In this document: piece by piece, positions 1 through 7,295 of the stretch
Layout of the letters: every line of letters begins with the position of its first letter
How positions within the stretch are numbered: the first letter of the stretch is position 1
Origin: Candidatus Babeliales bacterium
GTDB lineage: Bacteria > Babelota > Babeliae > Babelales > CAIQNR01
Assembly (NCBI GenBank): GCA_021735725.1
Contig: JAIPGS010000018.1
Span: 1 to 13,088 of the forward strand
DNA length: 13,088 bases
Direction of reading: 5' to 3'
Made by a program: the position numbers and the translations under genes
Notes under the pieces: model-generated
Databases searched by the model: none
Told to the model about the DNA's origin: nothing
Seen by the model: the letters and a program-made list of their open reading frames with translations, nothing else

Positions 1-345
1 TGATGTGTGTTTTTTTGCTGTCGGCAGCATAAGATTACTATCATGTTTTTTATTTTGTAATGCGGCATAATCAGGATGGTAAGGGTCATTTTCTGGTAAA
101 GCAGAAGGGTTATAATACGGTTGTTTTTGAAGTACTAGATGTGAAATTAAATCAGCTTCCGCATAAGCTGCACGCAAAGCCGGTAAAGAGGATTGAGGTG
201 ATGGCGCATTATGATGAGATTCGTTTGCAAAAGAGGGAGAAGATGAATGGTGCATACTTTTTTCTGAATTCATTATATAAAAAACATCAGAAGAAGTTTG
301 AGTATAAAAACAGATAAAAAATAACAAAAATGAAAAAAAGTTCAT
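1..345 (-). CDS. Secreted protein of unknown function, N-terminal part (runs off left edge)
   Basis: The minus-strand frame is open from the start codon to the window edge (115 codons with no stop), so only the N-terminus is visible. Two adjacent ATGs lie at 348 and 345. The Shine-Dalgarno AAAGGAG (352-358) is 3 bases from the first and 6 from the second, so 345 is preferred. The product begins with a hydrophobic segment rich in Phe and Leu (about residues 2-15, MNFFSFLLFFICFYTQ), which looks like a signal peptide despite having no basic residue before it. The visible mature part is rich in Ser, His, Pro and Asn and contains no domain I recognise; a stretch near residues 55-70 (LPALRAAYAEADLISH) may be helical. 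An open frame on the other strand (60-317) has no ribosome site and is taken to be its shadow. The gene is probably real; its function is unknown. Confidence 0.7.
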   Translation of the reverse strand, partial: MNFFSFLLFFICFYTQTSSDVFYIMNSEKSMHHSSSPSFANESHHNAPSPQSSLPALRAAYAEADLISHLVLQKQPYYNPSALPENDPYHPDYAALQNKKHDSNLMLPTAKKHTS

Positions 346-360
346 CATCAGCTCCTTTGT

Positions 361-474
361 GCTGGAGCAGAATCTACTATGAGAAAATGTAAAAGGCAAA
401 TGATTAAATAAGGTAACTTGTCCAACCTCAATTTTATATCTTAGGATCAAGTATTTTGTTTGTGTTTTAATTAA
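361..474. other. Short intergenic region upstream of the left-edge gene
   Basis: This stretch separates the left-edge minus-strand gene from the terminator of the thioredoxin pair. It should hold the promoter of the left-edge gene, but I see no convincing -35/-10 pair. A weak TTGAGG lies 15 bases from a TATTTA on the minus strand. No reading frame or RNA is apparent. Confidence 0.4.
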
Positions 475-502
475 AAAAAGAACCTAAAAGAAAGTTCTTT
501 TT
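475..502 (-). terminator. Intrinsic terminator of the thioredoxin pair
   Basis: A perfect 9-base inverted repeat AAAAAGAAC/GTTCTTTTT (475-483 with 494-502) has a 10-base loop and begins 6 bases beyond the stop codon of the 509-922 gene. On the minus strand the 3' arm ends in a T run. A T run also follows on the plus strand, so it could work both ways, but only the minus strand has a gene ending here. Confidence 0.75.
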
Positions 503-508
503 GTTTTT

Positions 509-922
509 TTAGCACAGTGCTTGAATTTTTTGTATTAAATTTTCTTTTCCGGGATATCCTTGTTGAAAGTAAGCAAGTTTTCCTTTATTACGAATAATAA
601 ACACGGGAATAGAATTAACTTCTCGTTCTAAAATAGTATGATTTTTCAAAAATGCCATTCCAAAAGGATCTTGAACATTACACATATAAAAAGAAACTTT
701 ATTGCCCACTTGCTTTGTAATATAAGATAATTCTTTTTTTGCTGTCTTACAGGCGCCACAATAATCTGCATAAATCATAATAACAACAGGTCCTTGATTT
801 TTTTCAATTAATTGAGCTGTATAATCAGCAACAATTTCTTGTGGTACGCTTAAGATAGAATTAAAAAGAAGGCAACTAAAAATTAAAACCGCTCGTGATT
901 TGTTTTGATAATGTTTCTGCAT
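509..922 (-). CDS. Exported thioredoxin-fold protein with CGAC active site
   Basis: This 137-residue protein has a basic N-terminus and a hydrophobic stretch (about residues 11-24, AVLIFSCLLFNSIL), a likely signal peptide. A thioredoxin fold follows: strand VVIMIYADYC, redox pair C55-G-A-C58 and the cis-proline loop SIPVF (Pro106). The chain ends in Cys137, and Cys81 is also extra. The family exchanges disulfides; export points to work on secreted proteins in the periplasm. I chose ATG 922 because GAAGGG (930-935) lies 7 bases from it; the in-frame TTG at 928 would be only 1 base from that site. The first 47 bases overlap the end of the upstream 876-1409 gene, so the two are probably translated together. 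Whether it acts as a reductase or an oxidase cannot be told from the motif. Confidence 0.85.
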   Translation of the reverse strand: MQKHYQNKSRAVLIFSCLLFNSILSVPQEIVADYTAQLIEKNQGPVVIMIYADYCGACKTAKKELSYITKQVGNKVSFYMCNVQDPFGMAFLKNHTILEREVNSIPVFIIRNKGKLAYFQQGYPGKENLIQKIQALC

Positions 923-1409
923 CGCCAAACCCTTCTATTTTATTAATATTTTTACCATTATTTCTTAAAATAAATGTTGGAGTTGGAAGCCTACTAAGAG
1001 AAAAAAGTTCTTTTGTTTCGGCCATTTTAGTAAGTTCTTGTTGTGCAACATTTAAACTATAAAAAGCGATTTTTCCTTCAAATTGTTTTGCAATATTTGG
1101 CCAAGCAGCTTTTGCTCGAACACAAGGAGGGCAGAAATTATGATATACTTTAATAATTATTGGTTTTTGACAAGCAAGAGCATCATTAAGGATTTGTTCG
1201 GATATGATTTCTGTAATTAAGTTTGATCCTTCTTGGGGGAGAAGAGATTCTTTGTTTTCTTGTTGTGAATTGCTTGGTAATTCTATTTTTTGTCTGTTTT
1301 TTAAATTTCTAAGGCCAGGAATGGGCATATAGGATACTGCAATTATCATAATGAGTGTGCCTGCAACAGCTAAGAGCGCTAGAAATAAAAAGTTTTTTGA
1401 TTTCATCAT
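876..1409 (-). CDS. Membrane-anchored thioredoxin-fold protein with CPPC active site
   Basis: This 177-residue protein has one N-terminal hydrophobic segment (about residues 7-28, after MMKSKN), then a polar Gln/Asn/Glu-rich linker (about 35-65) and a thioredoxin domain (about 68-177). The domain shows the strand PIIIKVYHNFC, the redox pair C93-P-P-C96 and a cis-proline loop LPTPTF (Pro144). The anchor and linker suggest a domain outside the cytoplasmic membrane that passes electrons to or from exported proteins. The start at 1409 has AGGGGA 8 bases upstream; a second ATG at 1406 is less well spaced. It is the first gene of a two-gene operon with the 509-922 gene, which overlaps its 3' end by 47 bases. 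The motif resembles TlpA/DsbE-like thioredoxins, but I cannot assign a named subfamily. Confidence 0.85.
   Translation of the reverse strand: MMKSKNFLFLALLAVAGTLIMIIAVSYMPIPGLRNLKNRQKIELPSNSQQENKESLLPQEGSNLITEIISEQILNDALACQKPIIIKVYHNFCPPCVRAKAAWPNIAKQFEGKIAFYSLNVAQQELTKMAETKELFSLSRLPTPTFILRNNGKNINKIEGFGDAETLSKQITSGFNF
930..935 (-). promoter_or_regulatory. Ribosome binding site that sets the start of the CGAC thioredoxin
   Basis: On the minus strand this reads GAAGGG and lies inside the coding sequence of the upstream gene. It is 7 bases from ATG 922 and too close to TTG 928, so it favours the ATG. Confidence 0.65.
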
Positions 1410-1452
1410 GACAGTTTTCCCCTAAAATAAAAATATACCGATCCCTATTTTC

Positions 1453-1482
1453 AGTATAAATTAATTTATTTTAAAAATGCAA
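1453..1482 (-). promoter_or_regulatory. Promoter of the thioredoxin pair
   Basis: On the minus strand TTGCAT (1477-1482) and TATACT (1453-1458) are separated by 18 bases, 44 bases upstream of ATG 1409. The same two hexamers recur at other promoters in this window, which raises confidence. Confidence 0.55.
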
Positions 1483-1677
1483 TATTAGAATTAACTTTGT
1501 TTTTTAAAATGACAAAAATACCTTAATATGCAAAAAATTATTTACATTAACAACTTGTTTTAGGCGAAAATGTTTTGTAATCAGTGTTGTTTTTTTGTTT
1601 TCAATTAGAATCTGAAAGTGTCCATTTAATACTAAAAATTGAAGAATATAGCTTTGTAAAAAAAGTTATAATTTTAT

Positions 1678-1706
1678 TTGATTCTCTCGAATGAAATCGG
1701 TACAGT
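1678..1706 (+). promoter_or_regulatory. Candidate nrdAB promoter
   Basis: TTGATT (1678-1683) and TACAGT (1701-1706) are separated by 17 bases. This is the best plus-strand pair I see in the region, but the -10 is weak. It would give a leader of roughly 150 bases that includes the hairpin at 1781-1804. Confidence 0.3.
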
Positions 1707-1780
1707 AATTAATCACCAGCGATATATAAAATCATCTCATGTGGGAATAAAAAATAGTATATATTTTTAAGTTCGGGGGA

Positions 1781-1804
1781 AGGGCCGACACGTTTGTCTG
1801 CCTT
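1781..1804 (+). promoter_or_regulatory. Hairpin in the nrdAB leader
   Basis: An imperfect inverted repeat pairs AGGGC-C-GACA (1781-1790) with TGTC-T-GCCTT (1795-1804). It has one mismatch, one G-T pair and a CGTT loop. It sits 63 bases before the nrdA start in a locally GC-rich patch. No T run follows, so it does not look like a terminator. It could be an RNA leader element or a protein operator; I do not recognise it as a known riboswitch. Confidence 0.45.
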
Positions 1805-1867
1805 GAAAATAAAAATATAAAACGAAATATAAGAGACTAGTCAGAACGTAAGTGAAAGGATGCTGTT

Positions 1868-4420
1868 ATGCAGGAACGTGAAGGGGTATCAATAGTAACT
1901 CCATTAAATGTTTCAGGGATGGGACAACAAGAACAAGAATCACGATCAACATCGCACGTTACTTCGTTCGTGATTAATAAAAAGAATGGCAATAATGAGT
2001 TCTTTGATCGTGATAAGGTATATGCTTCGTTAAAGCGTGCAGTCAAGGGAGTTGAAGATGCAATTTCTCTTGATTTAATTATGCAAGAAATTACAAAAAA
2101 TCTCTATAATCAAGCAACAACTTTTGAAATAGAAGATGCAATAATTCTTGCAACAATTGTGTTTATCGAACGGGATCCAGCATATAGTTTGGTAGCTTCA
2201 CGATTATTGCGTCAAAAACTGGCAAAAGAAGTTATTGAACGTTCAACAACTGAAGAAAATTATGCGCAACAGTATAGAGATGCTTTTGTTCGCGGAGTTA
2301 CTGCGGGAATAGAACATAAAATTATAGATGCACGTCTTGGGGAATTTGATCTTGAATATTTGGCGAGCAACTTAGATTTAAAAAGAGATGATCTTTTAGA
2401 ATATCTTGGATTAAGAACATTATATGAACGTTATTTTTTTAGAGTTGAAGGACGTCGCATAGAACTTCCTCAGATGTTTTGGATGCGCGTTGCAATGGGC
2501 CTTGCAATTTTAGAAGAAAATAAAAATGAACGAGCTCTTGAATTTTATAATCTCATTTCTTCACTTCATTTTGTTCCATCAACTCCCACATTATTGCATG
2601 CTGGGGGAACGCATCCACAATTAAGTTCATGCTATTTAACAACAATTGATGATGATTTGAATCAAATTTTTAAATGTTTGGGTGATAATGCTCAAATGTC
2701 ACGCTGGTCAGGGGGAATTGCAAATGATTGGACTCCATTACGCGCAACAGGTTCATATATTAAGAGTATAAAATCAGGTAGCCAAGGTGTTGTACCATTC
2801 TTGAAAATTGCAAATGATGTAACAGCTGCAATTAATAGAAGTGGAAGTCGCCGTGGTGCAACTGTTGCATATCTTGAAGCATGGCACTACGACTTTGAAG
2901 ATTTTCTAGATCTTCGTAGAAATACAGGTGACGAGCGAAGAAGAACCCACGATATGAATACAGCAAGTTGGCTACCAGACCTTTTTATGAAACGAATTAT
3001 TGAAGATAAAGATTGGACATTATTTTCACCAAATGATGTTCCAGATTTACATGATCTTTACGGCACTGCATTTGAAAGACGTTATCAAGAATATGAAGCA
3101 ATGGTTGTTGAAGGTAAAATAGAACTTTTCAAAACTATGAAAGCAGTTGATTTGTGGCGTAAACTTTTGACACGTCTTTTTGAAACAGGACATCCATGGC
3201 CAACATTTAAAGATGCATGTAACGTTCGGTCTCCACAAGATCATGTTGGAGTAATTCATAGTTCAAATTTATGTACAGAAATTACATTAAATACTTCAGC
3301 AGATGAAACAGCGGTGTGTAATTTAGGATCGGTTAATCTTAAATTGCATACAAATAAAGAAGGTATCAATCAAGAATTGCTTGGTAAAACAATTAAAACT
3401 GCTATACGTATGCTTGATAACGTTATTGATATTAATTTTTATCCAACCAAAGAAGGTAAAAATTCAAATTATAGACATCGTCCAATTGGATTGGGAGTGA
3501 TGGGTTTTCAAGATGCATTATTTGAACAAGAGTTAAGTTTTTCTTCTCAAGAAGCATTAGACTTTTCTGATCGGGTAGGGGAAATGGTTTCGTATTATGC
3601 AATTCTTTCATCTTCACAGCTTGCAAAAGAACGTGGAGCTTATGAAAGCTATCAGGGTTCAAAATGGAGTAATAATATTTTCCCTGTTGATACGATTGCT
3701 TTGCTTGAAAAAGAACGTGGAATGGCTATTGATGTTGATAGAATTGAACATTTAGACTGGGCCCCTGTGCGTGAACATGTAAAAAAATATGGTATGCGTA
3801 ATTCAAATACTATGGCTATTGCTCCAACGGCGACAATTTCTAATATTTCTGGATGTTATCCATGTATTGAACCGATGTATAAAAATTTATACGTTAAAGC
3901 AAATATGGGTGGTGAGTTTACAGTTATTAATACGTATCTTGTAAAAGATTTAAAAAAATTAAATCTTTGGAATAATGATATGCTTGATTTGATTAAGTAT
4001 TATGATGGAAACTTGTCTCAAATAGATTCAATTCCTGAATATTTAAAATATAGACATCAAGAAGCATTCCAAATTAGTCCTGAATGGCTTGTTGATCTTA
4101 CAGCTGTTCGTGGAAAATGGATAGATCAAAGCCAATCTCATAATGTTTTTCTTCAGGGAGTTTCAGGAAAAAGATTAGATGCGATCTATCGTTATGGATG
4201 GAAAAAAGGCTTAAAAACATTTTATTATTTACGTTCTTGGGGTGCTAGTCAGATTGAAAAATCAACCCTCGATGCAAAAAAATTTGGATATACTCAAAAA
4301 CGGGAGTATAACAAAGTAGAGGAATCATCAGAAGAAAGTGTAAACACAATAAAAGAATCTGCAACAAGTGTTAAAAGTGCATGTAGTCTTTTAGATGCTG
4401 ATTGTGAATCATGCCAATAA
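1868..4420 (+). CDS. nrdA: Ribonucleoside-diphosphate reductase, class I alpha subunit
   Basis: The large subunit of class I ribonucleotide reductase (850 residues) reduces NDPs to dNDPs in the cytoplasm together with NrdB. It carries a single N-terminal ATP-cone (about 32-125), the allosteric activity domain; known chlamydial NrdA has more than one. The catalytic barrel shows C255 in SSCYLTT and C484 in AVCNLGS as the redox pair, and N467-L-C469-T-E471 as the thiyl-radical site. Y786-Y787 in TFYYLRSWGAS form the radical-transfer pair. The flexible tail ends in CESCQ, giving a C846/C849 shuttle pair with a shorter spacing than in E. coli. The start has AAAGGA 7 bases upstream. nrdB follows after 18 bases, so the two form an operon. 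All catalytic residues are present, so it should be active. Confidence 0.97.
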   Translation: MQEREGVSIVTPLNVSGMGQQEQESRSTSHVTSFVINKKNGNNEFFDRDKVYASLKRAVKGVEDAISLDLIMQEITKNLYNQATTFEIEDAIILATIVFIERDPAYSLVASRLLRQKLAKEVIERSTTEENYAQQYRDAFVRGVTAGIEHKIIDARLGEFDLEYLASNLDLKRDDLLEYLGLRTLYERYFFRVEGRRIELPQMFWMRVAMGLAILEENKNERALEFYNLISSLHFVPSTPTLLHAGGTHPQLSSCYLTTIDDDLNQIFKCLGDNAQMSRWSGGIANDWTPLRATGSYIKSIKSGSQGVVPFLKIANDVTAAINRSGSRRGATVAYLEAWHYDFEDFLDLRRNTGDERRRTHDMNTASWLPDLFMKRIIEDKDWTLFSPNDVPDLHDLYGTAFERRYQEYEAMVVEGKIELFKTMKAVDLWRKLLTRLFETGHPWPTFKDACNVRSPQDHVGVIHSSNLCTEITLNTSADETAVCNLGSVNLKLHTNKEGINQELLGKTIKTAIRMLDNVIDINFYPTKEGKNSNYRHRPIGLGVMGFQDALFEQELSFSSQEALDFSDRVGEMVSYYAILSSSQLAKERGAYESYQGSKWSNNIFPVDTIALLEKERGMAIDVDRIEHLDWAPVREHVKKYGMRNSNTMAIAPTATISNISGCYPCIEPMYKNLYVKANMGGEFTVINTYLVKDLKKLNLWNNDMLDLIKYYDGNLSQIDSIPEYLKYRHQEAFQISPEWLVDLTAVRGKWIDQSQSHNVFLQGVSGKRLDAIYRYGWKKGLKTFYYLRSWGASQIEKSTLDAKKFGYTQKREYNKVEESSEESVNTIKESATSVKSACSLLDADCESCQ

Positions 4421-4438
4421 TTACGAAGGGGTTTTTGT

Positions 4439-5458
4439 ATGGAAAAAACAACAAAAATTAATACATCGGGTATTATTAATAATAAAACAACGGATCCTAA
4501 TAAAATTTTGCCGATGACCTATTTATGGGCACGCAAACATTATCAAGCAGGTGTGGCCAATAATTGGACTCCAGAAGAAGTGTCGATGCAAAAAGATGTT
4601 GAACAGTGGAAAGATCCTAAATTTTTGACAGAAGATGAACGCCGGATGATTATTTGGAATCTAGGTTTTTTTTCTACTGCTGAATCATTAACAGCTAATA
4701 ATTTAGTGCTTGCTGTGTACCGTCATGTAACCAATCCTGAATGTCGTCAATATTTGTTACGTCAGGCGTATGAAGAAGCTGTTCATACAGATACATTTAT
4801 TTATTGTTGTGATACGCTGGGTTTAAATCCAGACGATATTTATCAAATGTATGAAACAATTCCAAGTATTGCAGCAAAAGATAGATTTGTAATTGATATG
4901 ACAGAATCTATTTTTAATCCTACATTTCAGGTAACAGATTTTCAAAGTTTACGAAAATTTTTACATGATCTTATTGGTTATTATGTGATTATGGAAGGTA
5001 TTTTCTTTTATGCAGGTTTTGCAATGATGCTTGCATTAAAACGTCAAAATAAAATGGTTGGAATTGGTGAACAATTTGAATACATTATGCGTGACGAAAG
5101 TATTCATCTTGCATTTGGCTGTGATTTGATTAATACGATTACACAAGAAAATCCAGCATTATGGACTGCAGATTTTAAATCAGAAATTACTGCACTTATT
5201 AAACAAGCAGTTGTATTTGAATCACAATATGCAAAAGATGCATGTCCACGAGGGTTGCTAGGAATTAGTTCTGATCAATTTGTAAATTATGTTGAACATA
5301 TTGCAGATAGACGCCTTGAACGCATTGGTCTTGATAAAGTATATAATACTGAAAATCCATTTCCATGGATGTCTCAATCAACAGATTTAAGTAAAGAGAA
5401 ATACTTTTTTGAATCTCGTGTGACTGAATATAGAACAGGTGGTTCTTTAGAGTGGTAA
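4439..5458 (+). CDS. nrdB: Ribonucleoside-diphosphate reductase, class Ic beta subunit (Mn/Fe type)
   Basis: The small subunit (339 residues) is a ferritin-like protein that generates the radical for NrdA. The metal ligands read E82, E113, H116, E186, E220 and H223. The radical-site position, seven residues after E113, is F120 rather than Tyr, and the first ligand is Glu rather than Asp. The spacings (31, 3, 4, 66, 34, 3, counting F120) equal those I recall for Chlamydia trachomatis NrdB, the type enzyme of class Ic, which uses a Mn(IV)/Fe(III) centre instead of a tyrosyl radical. Y331 lies 8 residues from the C-terminus, matching the radical-transfer Tyr there, and the tail beyond it is the expected docking site on NrdA. 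The start has AAGGGG 7 bases upstream. Family assignment is certain; the metal content is inferred from residues. Confidence 0.96.
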   Translation: MEKTTKINTSGIINNKTTDPNKILPMTYLWARKHYQAGVANNWTPEEVSMQKDVEQWKDPKFLTEDERRMIIWNLGFFSTAESLTANNLVLAVYRHVTNPECRQYLLRQAYEEAVHTDTFIYCCDTLGLNPDDIYQMYETIPSIAAKDRFVIDMTESIFNPTFQVTDFQSLRKFLHDLIGYYVIMEGIFFYAGFAMMLALKRQNKMVGIGEQFEYIMRDESIHLAFGCDLINTITQENPALWTADFKSEITALIKQAVVFESQYAKDACPRGLLGISSDQFVNYVEHIADRRLERIGLDKVYNTENPFPWMSQSTDLSKEKYFFESRVTEYRTGGSLEW

Positions 5459-5473
5459 TAGTAGTGTAAAAGT

Positions 5474-5503
5474 AAAAAAGCGACTTTTTAAAGTCGCTTT
5501 TTT
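5474..5503. terminator. Bidirectional terminator between nrdB and the ankyrin-like gene
   Basis: A 13-base perfect stem (5474-5486 with 5491-5503), core GCGACTT/AAGTCGC, closes on a 4-base loop. A-rich and T-rich arms lie on both sides, so it can end transcripts from nrdB (plus) and from the convergent 5510-6352 gene (minus). Confidence 0.85.
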
Positions 5504-5509
5504 CATGTG

Positions 5510-6352
5510 TTAAATTATTTTAGAATAAAGAAGTGTGTTAATTAAGCTTAAAAATGCATTGTCATCAGGAAGTTCTTCTGTGTAATTAAGGCATCCATAA
5601 AATTTTTTATATTTATGAAGAGCTGTTTTCCAGTACTTACAAAGTTTATTTTTTTCTTCTTCGGTTATATGATTTGCAAGTATCATAATTACTTTTTTTT
5701 CATTGATTATTTGAGTAGCTTTTGAGCCATGAAATGACTCTGTGGGTTCATTATTTAAATAGAAAAAAAGTTTGCTTAAATGAATATTGGTAACAGTATA
5801 ACTTTTTTCAGGATGTTTTAAATAAGGATTTGCTTTTTCAGTAAGTAAAAAATAAGTACATTCTTCTGTAAAAACTTCTCCTAAAGGGTAATGACCATTA
5901 TGAGATGAATTAACAGTAAGTCCTTTTTCTTTTCCCAGAAGCAATGCAGCTTTCATGCCAGGTAAATCTCCTTGCCTACATGCATCTAAAAAACGTTCGC
6001 CAAGGTTAATCCATAGATCAGGAAATCCCGGAGCATCTTGAGGCTGCTTTGTTCCTAAAGGTTGAAGATTATGGGAAAGAACGAAGCATGCTTCTTTTGA
6101 TTTTTTAACTCGATAGGTTTTTCCCATTGAGGAATTAAGATTAATATATAAACTATGAGATTTATTAGAAAGAGGAATGTGACTTTGTGAATGTAAAGGC
6201 TGAGGTTTGGTATTGGTTGATACTGTTGTGGATGGACGAGAGTTTAAAAGAGGAGGCAAAAAGAAAGTTTTTTTTTCTGGCGCAGAATGCGTTTTTTCAG
6301 CAGCGTTTATAAAAATTATAGATAAGCAAAGAATTGTTCCCCGTAATAACAT
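5510..6352 (-). CDS. Secreted protein with degenerate ankyrin-like repeats
   Basis: This 280-residue protein starts with a signal peptide (MLLRGTILCLSIIFINA, cleavage likely near residue 17-18), then a Ser/Thr/Pro/His-rich low-complexity stretch (about 20-75). Residues 118-180 resemble ankyrin repeats: GERFLDACRQGDLPGMKAAL has the form of the first helix and turn, and a later YFLLTEKANPYLKHPEKS matches the end of one repeat and the start of the next. The rest (about 185-280) is helical and unassigned. The ribosome site AAAGG lies 6 bases from ATG 6352. It follows the ComEC-like gene on the same strand after 39 bases, possibly in one transcript, and ends at a shared terminator. Ankyrin repeats bind proteins, and exported examples are common in host-associated bacteria; a host-facing role is only inference. 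Confidence 0.75.
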   Translation of the reverse strand: MLLRGTILCLSIIFINAAEKTHSAPEKKTFFLPPLLNSRPSTTVSTNTKPQPLHSQSHIPLSNKSHSLYINLNSSMGKTYRVKKSKEACFVLSHNLQPLGTKQPQDAPGFPDLWINLGERFLDACRQGDLPGMKAALLLGKEKGLTVNSSHNGHYPLGEVFTEECTYFLLTEKANPYLKHPEKSYTVTNIHLSKLFFYLNNEPTESFHGSKATQIINEKKVIMILANHITEEEKNKLCKYWKTALHKYKKFYGCLNYTEELPDDNAFLSLINTLLYSKII

Positions 6353-6391
6353 AACATACCTTTCCCTAAAAAAGTGTTGATATTATTCTAA

Positions 6392-7237
6392 TTATGGGGA
6401 GAGATCTTTGTAAAGAGTTTGAGGGGATCGGATTAATGTAACATTTTCTTTGTGAAGCGTTCGTTTACATTCAAAAAATTTTTTCCAGCCATAACTTGAA
6501 ATTTGTCTGGTAAAAAAGGGAAGTGAGACAGTTTTTACTGTAATATGCTTACAAAGTGTTGTAAGTGCTTGAAAGGTCAAAGTTCCAGGATTGGAAATAA
6601 ATACATGATCAATTTGAGTTATTCCACTCTTTTTTGTCAGCTCTGATAAAAAAGTATATTGAATCCATGAATCAGGTGAAAGTTTAGCCGCAAGGGCACC
6701 ATTGTCATGTAGCTCAGTTATCCCATTTTTTATTTTTATTGTTACTTTTCTTTTGCCACATTCAATATCATATTCTGTATTGCAAGGTTTAAAAGAACAT
6801 AAATAGATTGATGAAAAAAACAATAATAATGAAAGAGCACAAAGGCTGGGCAAAAGTCGTCCTAATTTTTTGTGTTGCATAATTAAAAAAGCACAGATGA
6901 CAATCCCAATTAATATAAAAAGAGAAGGTTTAGCAAATCCTATTAACCATGATTTTTGGCCCCATGAAAGGCACCAAATCCAGAAGTTTGTTATTTTTTC
7001 GAGTAAATAAATGAGCCACCCATTAGGAATATATAAACATTCAGTAAAAAAAACCAATGAAGCACATAATAAAAAAGCGGTTAAAAAGGGGCTGAATATA
7101 AGATTTCCCACCGCTGTCATGATTGAAAGAGGTAATCCCCAGGCAACTAAAATTGGAAATGAAGCGAGTGTTAAAAAAAGTTGCACTTGTAAAAAGTGAA
7201 TAAGATAATAAAAAACTTTTTCTTTGAATGTATTCAT
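6392..7237 (-). CDS. Truncated ComEC/Rec2-like membrane protein
   Basis: This 281-residue protein has about five membrane segments in residues 10-145. The stretch from VQLFLTLASFPILVAWG through GNLIFSPFLTAFLL resembles the end of the ComEC competence domain, where channel helices precede a conserved 'AN-hydrophobic-P' motif. Residues 155-242 look like the start of the metallo-beta-lactamase-like domain of ComEC (HDNGA near 177; GITQIDHVFIS at 205-215). The HxHxDH metal motif is replaced by SNPGTLT (215-221), so that domain cannot bind metal in the usual way. The N-terminal OB fold and most of the channel seen in full-length ComEC (usually well over 500 residues) are absent, and so is the end of the lactamase domain. 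No clear ribosome site precedes ATG 7237. It may be a decayed remnant or a repurposed protein. DNA uptake is not proven. Confidence 0.55.
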   Translation of the reverse strand: MNTFKEKVFYYLIHFLQVQLFLTLASFPILVAWGLPLSIMTAVGNLIFSPFLTAFLLCASLVFFTECLYIPNGWLIYLLEKITNFWIWCLSWGQKSWLIGFAKPSLFILIGIVICAFLIMQHKKLGRLLPSLCALSLLLFFSSIYLCSFKPCNTEYDIECGKRKVTIKIKNGITELHDNGALAAKLSPDSWIQYTFLSELTKKSGITQIDHVFISNPGTLTFQALTTLCKHITVKTVSLPFFTRQISSYGWKKFFECKRTLHKENVTLIRSPQTLYKDLSP

Positions 7238-7245
7238 AATGGCTT

Positions 7246-7273
7246 AGTATACGTTGTTTTGATGTCTTGTGAA
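7246..7273 (-). promoter_or_regulatory. Promoter of the ComEC-like gene, giving a very short leader
   Basis: On the minus strand TTCACA (7268-7273) and TATACT (7246-7251) are 16 bases apart. The -10 ends only 8 bases before ATG 7237, so transcription would start at or next to the start codon. This fits the lack of a Shine-Dalgarno there. Confidence 0.45.
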
Positions 7274-7295
7274 GAAGTCATGATGGTATATTTTC

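Larger units (their letters stand above)
1410..1867. other. Divergent intergenic region upstream of nrdA
   Basis: This 458-base region lies between the divergent thioredoxin and nrd operons. It holds the thioredoxin promoter, a candidate nrd promoter, a leader hairpin and the nrdA ribosome site (AAAGGA, 1855-1860). The part from about 1483 to 1677 is very AT-rich with no gene that I can support. I found no palindromic pair matching an NrdR box by eye. The stretch 1771-1804 is much richer in G and C than its surroundings. Confidence 0.5.

Noticed and set aside
60..317. Plus-strand open frame of 85 codons
   Set aside because: No ribosome site precedes it. It lies fully opposite a minus-strand frame that has a strong Shine-Dalgarno, a signal peptide and no stop to the window edge.
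1837..2046. Minus-strand frame of 69 codons over the nrdA start
   Set aside because: It overlaps the nrdA ribosome site and start codon and has no support of its own.
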